From Halobacillus mangrovi (lineage in GTDB: Bacteria > Bacillota > Bacilli > Bacillales > Halobacillaceae): DNA of 64,000 nucleotides. Within the stretch, counting starts at the first letter, position 1. Every line of letters starts with the position of its first letter. A program made the translations under genes and the position numbers. Below, one piece after another: positions 25,019 through 33,508 of this stretch. The notes beneath the pieces are model-generated. The model made no database searches and was not told the origin of the DNA. It saw only the letters and a program-made list of their open reading frames with translations. Location of the stretch: contig NZ_CP020772.1 of NCBI RefSeq assembly GCF_002097535.1, positions 3,574,501-3,638,500 of the forward strand. The letters run 5' to 3'.

Positions 25019-26322
25019 AAACAACCATAGGTGTGATTGCGCCTCATGACTCTCTACAGCTCATCATGTATGTAGCGAAGGAGTTCGATGAAATTACATT
25101 CATCCCCTATCCGTATGAACAGTTAACGGAAGTGAGCGATATCTTGACAAAGCACCGCCACGAAGTCGATCAATGGTTTTTCTCAGGAGTGTTGAACTAT
25201 ACCTATGCCCTTGAGAATAACCTCATAACGGAAAAGGAAGGGACTTATCCTCCTTTACACGGAGCAAGCTTTTTCGGCATTCTCCTAGAAGCACAGCTCG
25301 CTTCCAACAAAGTGTACAGGGAAGTAAGCATCGACACGATTGAGAGTGAAGAGTTCGATAAAATCTTATCCTACTACCAACTAGATAGCTTAACTTATTA
25401 CAATCACCCTTTTGATAGGGAAAAAAGCTCTGACAAGCTGGTCGAATTTCACTCTAAATTGTATGAAGAAGGAAAAACAGAAGTAGCCATCACATCGATC
25501 AAATATGTGTACAGAAAATTAAAGGAAAGAAGCATTCCTGTTTTCCGTGTGACTCCTTCCTATTTGTCGATTAAGATGATTATTCAATATCTCGAAGAGC
25601 GTGCACAATCAAACCTTTATCGGAATTCACAAGTCGCCGTCATCGGCTGCCGAATCGAAATGGATCCTGATCATTTAGAAGAGCTTTACTATTCGTTTAA
25701 AACGAAGTATCAAGAACTGGACGTACGCCGCCAGCTTTTCTCCATTGCGGAAAAAACCAATGGATCAGTCATGCAAATGGGGGATGGACTTTTCTTCATT
25801 TTCACGACTCGTGGAGAACTAAGTAACGAGTCAGAAGCAGATTTGTTCCATTTAATCGACGATATTCGTGCTCAGACGAACTTAAAAGTAAAAGTTTCTA
25901 TCGGCTTTGGCGAAACCGTTTTGCAGGCTGAGCAGCACGTCCGGATGGGCTTCAGACATGTGAAAGACTATGAAAAACCGATGATTCTAATCGTCGACGA
26001 TGATCAATCCATCTCCCTTAAGGAGCAAAAAGATCAAATCGCCTATCAAACAACGGACATCGGGCAAGCCTGGCAGGATAAATTAAAAGATGCCAATTTA
26101 AGTCCTGGAGTCGTTTCGAAAATATTGGCTTATGCTAAACAGTATGGTCGTGACAGCTTTTCCTCCCAGGATTTATCCCGTTGGTTGAAAAGTACAGAAA
26201 GAAACGGACGAAGGATTCTTTCTGAAATGGAGCGTGTCGGGATAGTTGAGCAAGCCGGTGAAAACCAATCAGGTGAAAGAGGCCGGCCGCGTAAAGTTTA
26301 TAAATTCCTCCCCTTATCCTAA
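25015..26322 (+). CDS. Putative ligand-responsive transcription regulator of the AbgT operon
   Basis: I do not recognise this 435-residue protein as a named family. The N-terminal third (IGVIAPHDSLQLIMYVAKEF) looks like the small-molecule-binding domain seen in PrpR or racemase-like folds. The middle (about 205-330) has a GGDEF-like layout: VAVIGCRIEMDP, then GDGLFFIFT, then VKVSIGFGETVLQAEQHVRMGFRHV. It lacks a GGDEF motif, so it should be inactive as a cyclase. The C-terminal 75 residues form a winged-helix-like segment ending in ERGRPRKVYKF. It overlaps the preceding hydrolase gene by four bases and precedes the transporter. A sensor for the imported amide is a reasonable inference. Confidence 0.6.
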   Translation: MKTTIGVIAPHDSLQLIMYVAKEFDEITFIPYPYEQLTEVSDILTKHRHEVDQWFFSGVLNYTYALENNLITEKEGTYPPLHGASFFGILLEAQLASNKVYREVSIDTIESEEFDKILSYYQLDSLTYYNHPFDREKSSDKLVEFHSKLYEEGKTEVAITSIKYVYRKLKERSIPVFRVTPSYLSIKMIIQYLEERAQSNLYRNSQVAVIGCRIEMDPDHLEELYYSFKTKYQELDVRRQLFSIAEKTNGSVMQMGDGLFFIFTTRGELSNESEADLFHLIDDIRAQTNLKVKVSIGFGETVLQAEQHVRMGFRHVKDYEKPMILIVDDDQSISLKEQKDQIAYQTTDIGQAWQDKLKDANLSPGVVSKILAYAKQYGRDSFSSQDLSRWLKSTERNGRRILSEMERVGIVEQAGENQSGERGRPRKVYKFLPLS

Positions 26323-26429
26323 AAGTTTAAGGGGAGCCCCTCTATCATTACCCCTTGTAAACCCAGTTTTTTGGCTAAATACGGAAGTATTAAGGATAAT
26401 TTCCCAAATTCAATGGAAGGGTGAAGCAT

Positions 26430-27959
26430 ATGAGTACAAACACCACCGAAAAATCGAACAAAGGTATGGCGAGGTTTCTGAACTTTGTTGAAAAAGCAGG
26501 AAACAAACTGCCGGAGCCATTTATGTTATTTGTTTACTTGGCAGCGTTTACGATCTTGTTTTCCTGGATTGTGTCCTTATTTGGCGTGACCGTTGAGGAA
26601 CCAGGAACGGGTGAAGTCGTTGCTATTAAAAGTCTCGTTTCAGGAGAAGGTCTTAATTACATTTTGACTTCCATGCTTGATAACTTCACTGGATTCGCTC
26701 CTCTCGGTCTCGTGTTGGCTATGATGCTTGGTATCGGATTAGCCGATAAAGTTGGATTACTGGAAACTGCGATTAAAAGTACCATTCTAAAAGCACCTAA
26801 ATCATTAATCACTTATGCAGTCATTTTTGTCGGAATATTAGGTAACCTAGCTTCAGATGCAGCCTTTGTTATCGTACCACCATTAGCTGCGATGGTCTTC
26901 TATACAATCGGCCGTCACCCGCTGGCAGGTCTAGCAGCAGGTTTTGCCGGAGTGGGATCTGGTTTTACCGCCAATATTATCATTGCCGGTACAGATGCCT
27001 TGCTTTCCGGAATTTCCACAGAAGTCATGGAAAGTATTGGTTCTGACATTGTTGTTACTCCCGTTGATAACTGGTATTTCATGATTGTATCCGTTGTCGT
27101 CCTGTCTATTACCGGCGCTCTCATTACCGAGAAAATTATTGAACCACGATTAGGCGAATATAAAGGGGAAGCTTCTGAAAATGAAATGGAAGAAAGCACA
27201 CCTTTAGAGAAAAAAGGGTTTAAAAATGCCGTCATTGCCGGGATCGTATTCATAGGTGTATTAATTCTTGCACTTGCTTGGCCAGGATCCGCACTTCGAA
27301 ATGAAGAAGGCGGAATTATCCCATCTCCATTCTTAGATGGAATCGTACCAATCATTCTATTTTTCTTTATTACCATTGGTATCGCGTATGGCGTAACAGT
27401 AAATAAAATTGAATCGACAAGAGATATATCCGGCTTCATGAGCGAAGCTATGAAAGATATGTCAGGCTTTATTGTATTGATTTTTGCCGCTGCCCAGTTC
27501 ATTGCTTACTTTAGTTGGACAAACATCGGAACGTGGGTAGCCGTCAGCGGTGCGAACATGCTTGAATCTATGAATATGACAGGACTTCCTGTCGTGGTAG
27601 GGTTCTCTATGCTGACAGCGCTTATGAATCTGCTAATCTTTAGTGGATCTGCGCAGTGGGCATTGGAAGCACCGATTTTCCTGCAGATGTTCTATCTATT
27701 AGACTATCATCCGGCGTTTATTCAGGCAGCCTACCGTATTGCTGACTCCTCAACGAACATTATCACTCCGATGAATCCGTATATCATCGTCGTGTTAGCT
27801 TTCATGAGAGAGTACAACAAGAAAGCTGGTTTAGGAACATTGATATCCCTTATGCTTCCTTACAGTATCATCTTCTTTATCATCTGGGTGATCTTGTTGA
27901 TCGCTTTTGCGCTATTAGGTATTCCATTTGGTCCAGGTGTCGATATGTATATTAAATAA
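26430..27959 (+). CDS. abgT: AbgT-family transporter
   Basis: The 509-residue membrane protein has 12 or so hydrophobic segments and AbgT-family motifs: KLPEPFMLFVYLAAFTIL near the start, GNLASDAAFVIVPPLAA, AGFAGVGSGFTANIIIAGTDALLSGIS near 180, and ADSSTNIITPMNPYIIVVLAF near 450. AbgT proteins import p-aminobenzoyl-glutamate; some family members export sulfonamides. Co-transcription with an AbgA-like hydrolase favours import. A GTG start nine bases upstream overlaps the GGAAGGGTG ribosome binding site, so the ATG is used. The operon ends just after it in a strong terminator. Confidence 0.92.
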   Translation: MSTNTTEKSNKGMARFLNFVEKAGNKLPEPFMLFVYLAAFTILFSWIVSLFGVTVEEPGTGEVVAIKSLVSGEGLNYILTSMLDNFTGFAPLGLVLAMMLGIGLADKVGLLETAIKSTILKAPKSLITYAVIFVGILGNLASDAAFVIVPPLAAMVFYTIGRHPLAGLAAGFAGVGSGFTANIIIAGTDALLSGISTEVMESIGSDIVVTPVDNWYFMIVSVVVLSITGALITEKIIEPRLGEYKGEASENEMEESTPLEKKGFKNAVIAGIVFIGVLILALAWPGSALRNEEGGIIPSPFLDGIVPIILFFFITIGIAYGVTVNKIESTRDISGFMSEAMKDMSGFIVLIFAAAQFIAYFSWTNIGTWVAVSGANMLESMNMTGLPVVVGFSMLTALMNLLIFSGSAQWALEAPIFLQMFYLLDYHPAFIQAAYRIADSSTNIITPMNPYIIVVLAFMREYNKKAGLGTLISLMLPYSIIFFIIWVILLIAFALLGIPFGPGVDMYIK

Positions 27960-27970
27960 ATAGATTATCT

Positions 27971-28000
27971 AGAAGCGGCCTTTTGTGAGGCCGCTTCTTA
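27971..28000 (+). terminator. Terminator of the AbgT operon
   Basis: AGAAGCGGCC / GGCCGCTTCT with a TTTTGTGA loop, directly after the abgT stop codon. Confidence 0.85.
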
Positions 28001-28102
28001 ATGATGTATCTTAATTAACTATGAACTTCCCTCTTCCATTAAAGCCTCCTTATCTTGAAGTGGCTTTGTTTAGATGGGTCTGTTTCCGATACCTTGTATC
28101 CT

Positions 28103-28230
28103 GGAGAGGTGTTCTGAGAAATGGGTCGCTTTCCGCGGGGATGACGGCAAGCCTCCTCGTTCGCTATGCTCTCTGTGGGGTCTTGCCAGCCATTCTATTC
28201 CCGCAGGAGTCTCCCCATTTCCCCTCTCAC
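28103..28230 (+). repeat. Dispersed intergenic repeat, copy A
   Basis: About 128 bases with partly self-complementary ends (GAAATGGG against CCCATTTC, GAGAGG against CCTCTC) and a core rich in CCTCCTCG, TGTGGGGTCTTG and CCGCAGGAGTCTCC. The reverse complement agrees over most of its length with copy B. Short in-frame stretches have no ribosome binding site, so I see no gene here. Elements of this look recur between genes in Bacillaceae. Confidence 0.75.
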
Positions 28231-28353
28231 CTTGCTATTTTTTGGCGGAACGTAAACGTATGCAAAAGTAGAAACCGTTGCTTTTATTATAGAATTTCAA
28301 ATTAGTCTCACTCTAAATACTGAAACTAGGTAGGTTTGAGGCTAATGAAAGTT

Positions 28354-28480
28354 GGGATGGCTGGAAAATGACGAGACTCCAGTGGGAGAAGGACCTAGAC
28401 GAGACCCCACAGAGAGCGCAGCGAAACGAGGAGGCTCGGCAGTTCCCCCACAGGAAAGCGAGTTATTTTCCAGCCATCCC
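28354..28480 (-). repeat. Dispersed intergenic repeat, copy B (inverted)
   Basis: A 127-base element bounded by a perfect 16-base inverted repeat, GGGATGGCTGGAAAAT (28354-28369) and ATTTTCCAGCCATCCC (28465-28480). Its core GAGACCCCACAGAGAGC and CGAGGAGGCT match copy A in the opposite orientation. The terminal arms differ in sequence from those of copy A although both pair internally. The remaining gene-free sequence 28001-28593 holds nothing else I can identify. Confidence 0.8.
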
Positions 28481-28593
28481 TTACCCTATTACGAATACAA
28501 ACCCAAATTATCTCAAATTTGAGTCTTCGAGAATAATAATGCTATTTAATGGAAGAAACGTTAAGAAACGATCGATAAAAGGTTGTGAAGAGG

Positions 28594-29202
28594 TTAAAAC
28601 AAGTGGCGGGTTGCTTTGATCCATTCTACGGCCATCAGCTCGTCTCCTCGCTCATTCATATGAACCCCATCAGTCGTAAGCGGAGTCAGAACTTTGCCGC
28701 GCAGTTGCTTAATGAATGCCCCATGAAGTGGAACATAACTACATTCAAATTGCTCAGCCGCCTCCCTCACCGCTTGTACATACTCTTTGAGCTTCTTGTT
28801 TCCTTCTGACTCAGGATCTTCCCCTATGATCGTAGGCTCCATCAAAACAATCGAAAGATTCAATTCTTCTATAGTTTTCTTAAGTAATTGAACATACGTA
28901 TCTTTAAACTGCTCAGGGGAAATTTGGTTCATTTCTGGTGAATCCAACTGCCTCCAGACATCGTTGACCCCTATGGAAATGGATAAAAGATCAGGGCGTT
29001 CAGCAAGGACATCCTGATCCCATCTATTCGCCAGATCAACAATCTGGTCACCTTCTACACCTCGATTCAACACGTTATCAAGTGGAAGACCTAATTTTTC
29101 TACCACTTTATGTACATAGCCATTTCCGATTCCCTTCGTGTCATCAAACCTACCGCTTTCTGTAATACTGTCACCGATAAATAGGATTTTTGAATACTTC
29201 AA
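28594..29202 (-). CDS. SGNH/GDSL-type hydrolase
   Basis: The 202-residue protein has all four SGNH blocks: Ser in FIGDSITES (about residue 11), Gly in NRGVEGDQ (about 48), Asn in GVNDVW (about 80) and Asp/His in TTDGVHMN (about 180). Enzymes of this fold are esterases or lipases, often acting on acetylated sugars. No signal peptide is seen, so it is probably cytoplasmic. The start is TTG after GGAGGAGAG. It lies 27 bases after the thioesterase gene and may be co-transcribed with it. The substrate is unknown. Confidence 0.88.
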   Translation of the reverse strand: MKYSKILFIGDSITESGRFDDTKGIGNGYVHKVVEKLGLPLDNVLNRGVEGDQIVDLANRWDQDVLAERPDLLSISIGVNDVWRQLDSPEMNQISPEQFKDTYVQLLKKTIEELNLSIVLMEPTIIGEDPESEGNKKLKEYVQAVREAAEQFECSYVPLHGAFIKQLRGKVLTPLTTDGVHMNERGDELMAVEWIKATRHLF

Positions 29203-29229
29203 AATAAAGCTCTCCTCCGGTTTTCTTTA

Positions 29230-29628
29230 TTAAGACACTTGATACATATGCATTTCTAACTCTTTCCGAACCTCATCTGGAATCCGCTCTGACTTCTGTG
29301 ATTGCAAATTAAAATTTACATATGTCACGGTTCCTTTAGCACACATATGCTCATCCTGCCACAATTCCTCGTATAATTCTAAACTGGAATTTCCGATTCT
29401 TTTCACCCAAGTATAAATCGTTACATCTGTCCCAAAGTAGATTTGACTCAGATAATCGACGTTCATATTCAGAATGATCATTTTCCAATTATCAAAGGAA
29501 CTATCAGGTGTAAACAGTTTAAAAATCTCATTTCTAGCGGCCTCAAACCAGACAGGGATGGTCGTGTTGTTAATATGACCGACCCCATCTGTTTCCGAGA
29601 CCCGTGGCTCTATGATTTTTTTGTACAT
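29230..29628 (-). CDS. Acyl-CoA thioesterase (hotdog fold, YbgC/FadM-like)
   Basis: The 132-residue protein starts with the 4HBT pattern VSETDGVGHINNTTIPVWFEAARNEIF (residues 10-36); the usual catalytic Asp and His are in ETDGVGHINN. It should hydrolyse acyl-CoA thioesters in the cytoplasm. GGGAGG precedes the ATG. It sits 16 bases after the alcohol dehydrogenase gene and before the SGNH hydrolase gene, forming a probable three-gene unit. The natural substrate cannot be told from sequence. Confidence 0.87.
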   Translation of the reverse strand: MYKKIIEPRVSETDGVGHINNTTIPVWFEAARNEIFKLFTPDSSFDNWKMIILNMNVDYLSQIYFGTDVTIYTWVKRIGNSSLELYEELWQDEHMCAKGTVTYVNFNLQSQKSERIPDEVRKELEMHMYQVS

Positions 29629-29644
29629 AATTTCCTCCCGGGAC

Positions 29645-30817
29645 CTAGCTATGAGTTAATTCTCCTCGTAGAGCGTTAAAGTATATTTGCCGCACCGCTG
29701 TTTCTGAGAGAGGTTTTGGACTGCGCTTTAACAGACGTGTTTGTTGAAGGCCGTTATCTACAAGCCGCTCCATATCTTTTTCCTCAATATCATAAACGCT
29801 TAGTGTTGTTGGTAGTCCGACGTCTTCCACTAATTCCAGTAAATAGCGAACGACGCTTTGTGCAACTTGACGATTTGTTTTTCCTTCAACAGGAACACCA
29901 AGCGCTTTTCCAATTCCAGCCATCTTATCTAAACATGCTGGAAAAATAGAATCATAAACGAAAGGAAGCAAAACAGCATTGGATTCCCCATGGGGAACTT
30001 TGTGTAAACCGCCTAAAGGATAAGCTAAAGCGTGAACACCTGCTACACCGGCATTATAAAAACTCAATCCTGCCTGCATACTGCCAAGCGCCATCTGTTC
30101 TCGTGCTTTGTAATCGCGATCGTTCCAGACAGCGGATCTTATATTTCTGCTGATTCTCCCAATTGCCTCTAAAGCTAAAGAATCTGTTAAAGGCGTCGCA
30201 TGCTTCGACGTATAGGCTTCAATCGCATGTGTGAGAGCATCCATACCGCTGGAAGCTGTAACGTTTGGTGGTAAGGTATAGGTCATAACAGGGTCGATAA
30301 TTGCATAGTCAGCAAGCAGATAAGGGTGCGTCATCACATCTTTTGTATCTTCCAAAGAAAATACGGAGATATCCGTCACTTCTGCCCCCGTTCCTGATGT
30401 AGTCGGAATTAAAACTTTCGGTACCCCTCTTGATTCAAATTTTTGTTGCCCACTTAAATTTAAGAAATCTTCCACTCCGCCTTTGTTATCGATGAATACA
30501 GCCGCTGCTTTCGCAAGGTCTAGCGCGCTTCCTCCTCCGACCCCTACGACAAGTTCTGCTTGCGATTCTCTTGCTTGTTCTACCATTTGATTTCCTACAT
30601 TCAAAGAAGGTTCAGGGACAACATCAGTGCTAATCGTAACCTCTACACCCTCCCCCTCTAAGATATGTATGATAGGATCGATCACTTGCAAGTCTTTTAA
30701 AGCAGGATCTGCCACTACAAATACCCGATGAACTTTAAGCTCTTGTAATACATCTTGCAGCCTGCTCAATGATCCTTCTCCGTAATAGACCTTTTTAGGT
30801 GAAACGAACTGATACAT
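29645..30817 (-). CDS. Iron-containing alcohol dehydrogenase
   Basis: The 390-residue group III dehydrogenase has the NAD-binding GGGSALDLAKA near residue 95. Metal ligands lie in ASSGMDALTHAIEAY (near 188), and GVAGVHALAYPLGGLHKVPHGESNAVLLP follows near 252-280. The likely reaction is NAD(P)-dependent oxidation of an alcohol or reduction of an aldehyde. A GTG nine bases earlier overlaps the AAAAGGAGTG ribosome binding site, so the ATG is preferred. It leads the unit with the thioesterase and SGNH hydrolase genes. The substrate is unknown. Confidence 0.9.
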   Translation of the reverse strand: MYQFVSPKKVYYGEGSLSRLQDVLQELKVHRVFVVADPALKDLQVIDPIIHILEGEGVEVTISTDVVPEPSLNVGNQMVEQARESQAELVVGVGGGSALDLAKAAAVFIDNKGGVEDFLNLSGQQKFESRGVPKVLIPTTSGTGAEVTDISVFSLEDTKDVMTHPYLLADYAIIDPVMTYTLPPNVTASSGMDALTHAIEAYTSKHATPLTDSLALEAIGRISRNIRSAVWNDRDYKAREQMALGSMQAGLSFYNAGVAGVHALAYPLGGLHKVPHGESNAVLLPFVYDSIFPACLDKMAGIGKALGVPVEGKTNRQVAQSVVRYLLELVEDVGLPTTLSVYDIEEKDMERLVDNGLQQTRLLKRSPKPLSETAVRQIYFNALRGELTHS

Positions 30818-31019
30818 GTCTTTCACTCCTTTTTTATGATACTCAAAATTCTCATTCCCTAATTTTTATTAAAAAACACTATAGCTTTATAAAATGTTTA
30901 AAAGGAATGTCATAGATTGCGATTGGCTTGAAGTTTAAAAATTTGAGATGATAAAGCTATGAATATACTTTTTTAGCCGATTAGAAAAATTGAAAGTCAC
31001 TTACTAAAGGAGGAGGAAG

Positions 31020-31916
31020 TTGGAGGAATTATTACTGCTTTTATTAGTTACGGCCTTTGCCTTACTCCGTTGGTTGCTATTTGCACACTCCCCTTATAAC
31101 CGTATTTTTGTCGTATTTCTAATCAGCTTATTTGTTGTTGGGTGTGAAACACCTGAACCGGCTTCTACTAACCATGGAGAAAAACAAGAAAAGACTTCCA
31201 CAGTGAAAACAAATGAAACAGAAGTTAACGAAGAGAGCAGCAATAATAAGCAAGGAGAAGATCCATTAGATAATTTTCCCGCAGCAACGGTTACAAGAGT
31301 CATAGACGGAGACACTATGGAAATAGAAATGAACGGGAAAACAGAGGATGTGCGATTACTTCTAGTAGATACACCAGAAACGAAACATCCTGATTTGCCC
31401 GTTCAGCCTTACGGGCGGAAAGCCAGTCAATTTGCTGAGGATATGCTGAATGATAAACAAGTACGTGTTGAATACGATGGACCTAAACGGGATAAATACG
31501 GCCGTCTGCTAGCCTACTTATGGATTGATGGTGAGAACTTTAACCAAATGCTGCTAGAACAAGGCCTTGCCCGTCTCGCTTACGTTTACGACCCGCCCTA
31601 CACCCACTATGAGGCATTCGTCAAAGCGCAAAACAGGGCGGCGAATGCGAATAAAAACATATGGAGTATGGATGGCTATGTAACAGATAGTGGTTTTTCT
31701 GAAAAAGCATCGACTACTGAATCTAGGAGTGAGGAAAAGAAAAATGACTACTCTGGCCCCTATGAACCTGAAGGTAACGATAGGGATTGCGGGGACTTTG
31801 AGACTCAACAGGAGGCTCAGTCCTTCTTTGAAGCTGCAGGTGGCCCTGCTGAGGATCCACACCGATTAGACGGGAATGATCATGATGGAGTTGTGTGTGA
31901 GAGTCTGCCAAACTAA
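31020..31916 (+). CDS. Secreted thermonuclease-family lipoprotein with excalibur domain
   Basis: The 298-residue protein has a staphylococcal-nuclease domain (about residues 88-222) with VTRVIDGDTMEIEM, VDTPETKHP and KRDKYGRLLAYLW, including the Arg/Glu/Arg active-site pattern. A C-terminal excalibur domain follows (DRDCGDF to DGNDHDGVVCES), a Ca-binding DxDxDGxxCE motif. It is like YncB of B. subtilis, an extracellular nuclease. The N-terminus is odd: a hydrophobic run (residues 3-20) and a second one that ends in a lipobox-like LFVVGC at about residue 42. The start is TTG after AAAGGAGGAGG. The mature Cys may carry a lipid. Confidence 0.87.
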   Translation: MEELLLLLLVTAFALLRWLLFAHSPYNRIFVVFLISLFVVGCETPEPASTNHGEKQEKTSTVKTNETEVNEESSNNKQGEDPLDNFPAATVTRVIDGDTMEIEMNGKTEDVRLLLVDTPETKHPDLPVQPYGRKASQFAEDMLNDKQVRVEYDGPKRDKYGRLLAYLWIDGENFNQMLLEQGLARLAYVYDPPYTHYEAFVKAQNRAANANKNIWSMDGYVTDSGFSEKASTTESRSEEKKNDYSGPYEPEGNDRDCGDFETQQEAQSFFEAAGGPAEDPHRLDGNDHDGVVCESLPN

Positions 31917-32136
31917 GTATTCTAAACTATCATATCTCCCTGCTATTCTTAAATATCCAAAAAAGAAGCTTACCGAAATGGGAACCTCTGCCTATTTATC
32001 ATTCCAATCCTTGTTAACTTCTTCGATCATATTTTGAAAATTTAGCTTATCGAAGAAAGGCTACCATTGAATCTGTCACTACCTTTGCCGGCAGAAACTC
32101 TAACAATTGATCCAAAAACGAACGGATGTGAATACG

Positions 32137-32994
32137 ATGCAACATGAACTCAATCCTGCAGATCAGAAAACAGCTCTAGTTACAGGTGCCAACTCTGGCA
32201 TGGGACTTGCCTCCACTGTAGAGCTTATGAAAAAAGGCTACCACGTCATTATGTTTTGCCGAAATGAACAGCGGGGCAAAGTAGCGCTGCGTTCAGCCAT
32301 ACAGCAAAGTGGATCCGAGCATGCAGAGTTAATGATTGGCGATTTAGGTTCACTTAAAAGCATTCGCCGCTGTGCTGAGAAATTTAATGCTTACTATTCT
32401 AAGCTCGATGTCCTTATCAATAATGCCGGAGTTGTTTCGCTAAAGCGTACGACAACAGAGGATGGCTTTGAGAGCATGATGGGGATCAATCATCTAGGAC
32501 ACTTTCTACTGACAAATTTACTTCTTGATAAAATAACGCGTTCAAATCAAGGCAGAATTGTCACTGTCTCTTCAGGAGCTCACAAAGCAGGGAACATTCA
32601 TTTTGATGACCCTCACTTCAAAAAGAAATTTAGCGTTATTAAGGGCTATGGCCAATCTAAGCTTGCGAATATCCTTTTTACACTTGAGCTTGATGAAAAG
32701 CTGGAAAACACTTCAGTACTCGCAAACTGTGTACACCCGGGAGCGGTCAGCACAAATCTTGGTGTAAACAGAGAAAGCGGCTTTGGCAGAACGATCCATA
32801 CCATGCTGAAACCTTTTTTTCTTACCCCTCAACAAGGAGCAGATACAGCGATTTATCTTTCAACTGATCCTGATCTTAAAACCAGTGGAGAATATTTTTA
32901 TAAACGTAAAGTTGCCGCAAGATCTGAACGAGCGCAAGATAAATTATTAGCGAAACAATTGTGGGGTTGGAGTGCTGAAGAAGTTGGATTGTAA
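32137..32994 (+). CDS. Short-chain dehydrogenase/reductase
   Basis: The 285-residue classical SDR has cofactor motif TGANSGMG (near residue 17), NNAGV (near 95) and the catalytic YGQSK (near 178) with Ser in TVSSGAHK. It resembles retinol-dehydrogenase or WW-domain-oxidoreductase-like SDRs by the LGVNRESGFGRT region and by extra C-terminal length. The ATG at 32137 is preferred; an in-frame TTG ten codons earlier lacks a clear ribosome binding site, although the site for the ATG (GGATGTG) is also weak. Substrate unknown. Confidence 0.85.
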   Translation: MQHELNPADQKTALVTGANSGMGLASTVELMKKGYHVIMFCRNEQRGKVALRSAIQQSGSEHAELMIGDLGSLKSIRRCAEKFNAYYSKLDVLINNAGVVSLKRTTTEDGFESMMGINHLGHFLLTNLLLDKITRSNQGRIVTVSSGAHKAGNIHFDDPHFKKKFSVIKGYGQSKLANILFTLELDEKLENTSVLANCVHPGAVSTNLGVNRESGFGRTIHTMLKPFFLTPQQGADTAIYLSTDPDLKTSGEYFYKRKVAARSERAQDKLLAKQLWGWSAEEVGL

Positions 32995-33000
32995 AAATAA

Positions 33001-33027
33001 AAGTGACGAGCCCCCATGCTCGTCACT
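33001..33027 (-). terminator. Terminator of the VOC protein gene
   Basis: AGTGACGAGC / GCTCGTCACT perfect hairpin; on the minus strand it is followed by TTTTATTTTT. It lies between two converging genes. Confidence 0.8.
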
Positions 33028-33032
33028 CCACC

Positions 33033-33404
33033 TTACTTATTAAATTCGATAATATTTCCATCCGGATCACTGATGTACACTTGATGCCACTCCGTTTTGT
33101 TATGAGGCTTATTCAGCATCTTTACGTGGTTGGCTTCCATTCTTTCAATAAAAACTTCGATATCGTTCACACGAATCGCAAAATGTCCGTCCCTTGAGTC
33201 AATCTCTGTTGTTCCCCGGAGCGTTTTTCCATCCTCGTACTCAATTAAGTGAAGTTGTGTTTTCCCTATTTGATACCAAGCCCCCGGAAAACCAAATTCC
33301 GGACGAGCATTGCTTTCCTGGAAACCTAGCACCTCTCCATAAAATCTCTTCGATTTTTCAATATCTGTCACCAGAATAGACACGTGATGAATCCCTTCGT
33401 ACAT
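33033..33404 (-). CDS. VOC-family (glyoxalase/dioxygenase-like) protein
   Basis: The 123-residue single VOC domain reads GIHHVSILVTDIEKSKRFYGEVLGF at the start, HLIEY in the middle, DGHFAIRV, and ends VYISDPDGNIIEFNK. The His and Glu residues fit a metal-binding VOC enzyme. The start is the ATG after AAAGGAGAA; the longer reading from 33467 has no ribosome binding site. The reaction is unknown; glyoxalase, fosfomycin-type thiol transferase or dioxygenase are all possible for this fold. Confidence 0.82.
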   Translation of the reverse strand: MYEGIHHVSILVTDIEKSKRFYGEVLGFQESNARPEFGFPGAWYQIGKTQLHLIEYEDGKTLRGTTEIDSRDGHFAIRVNDIEVFIERMEANHVKMLNKPHNKTEWHQVYISDPDGNIIEFNK

Positions 33405-33508
33405 AACTACATTCTCCTTTCTTGAACCTATTCTATCATTTTCCATATTATTTCCACGTATAAACAATACCTTTATTGAGACATGCTGGTTAGGAAGAGG
33501 TGAATCAT

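Noticed and set aside
26323..26360. AAGGGG...CCCCTT after the regulator gene as a terminator
   Set aside because: The loop is long and no T run follows; the abgT gene is probably read through from the same operon.
28021..28305. Open frames of 65 to 94 codons in 28021-28305 and 28368-28809
   Set aside because: They lie in dispersed repeats or overlap the SGNH gene on the other strand, and have no ribosome binding site.
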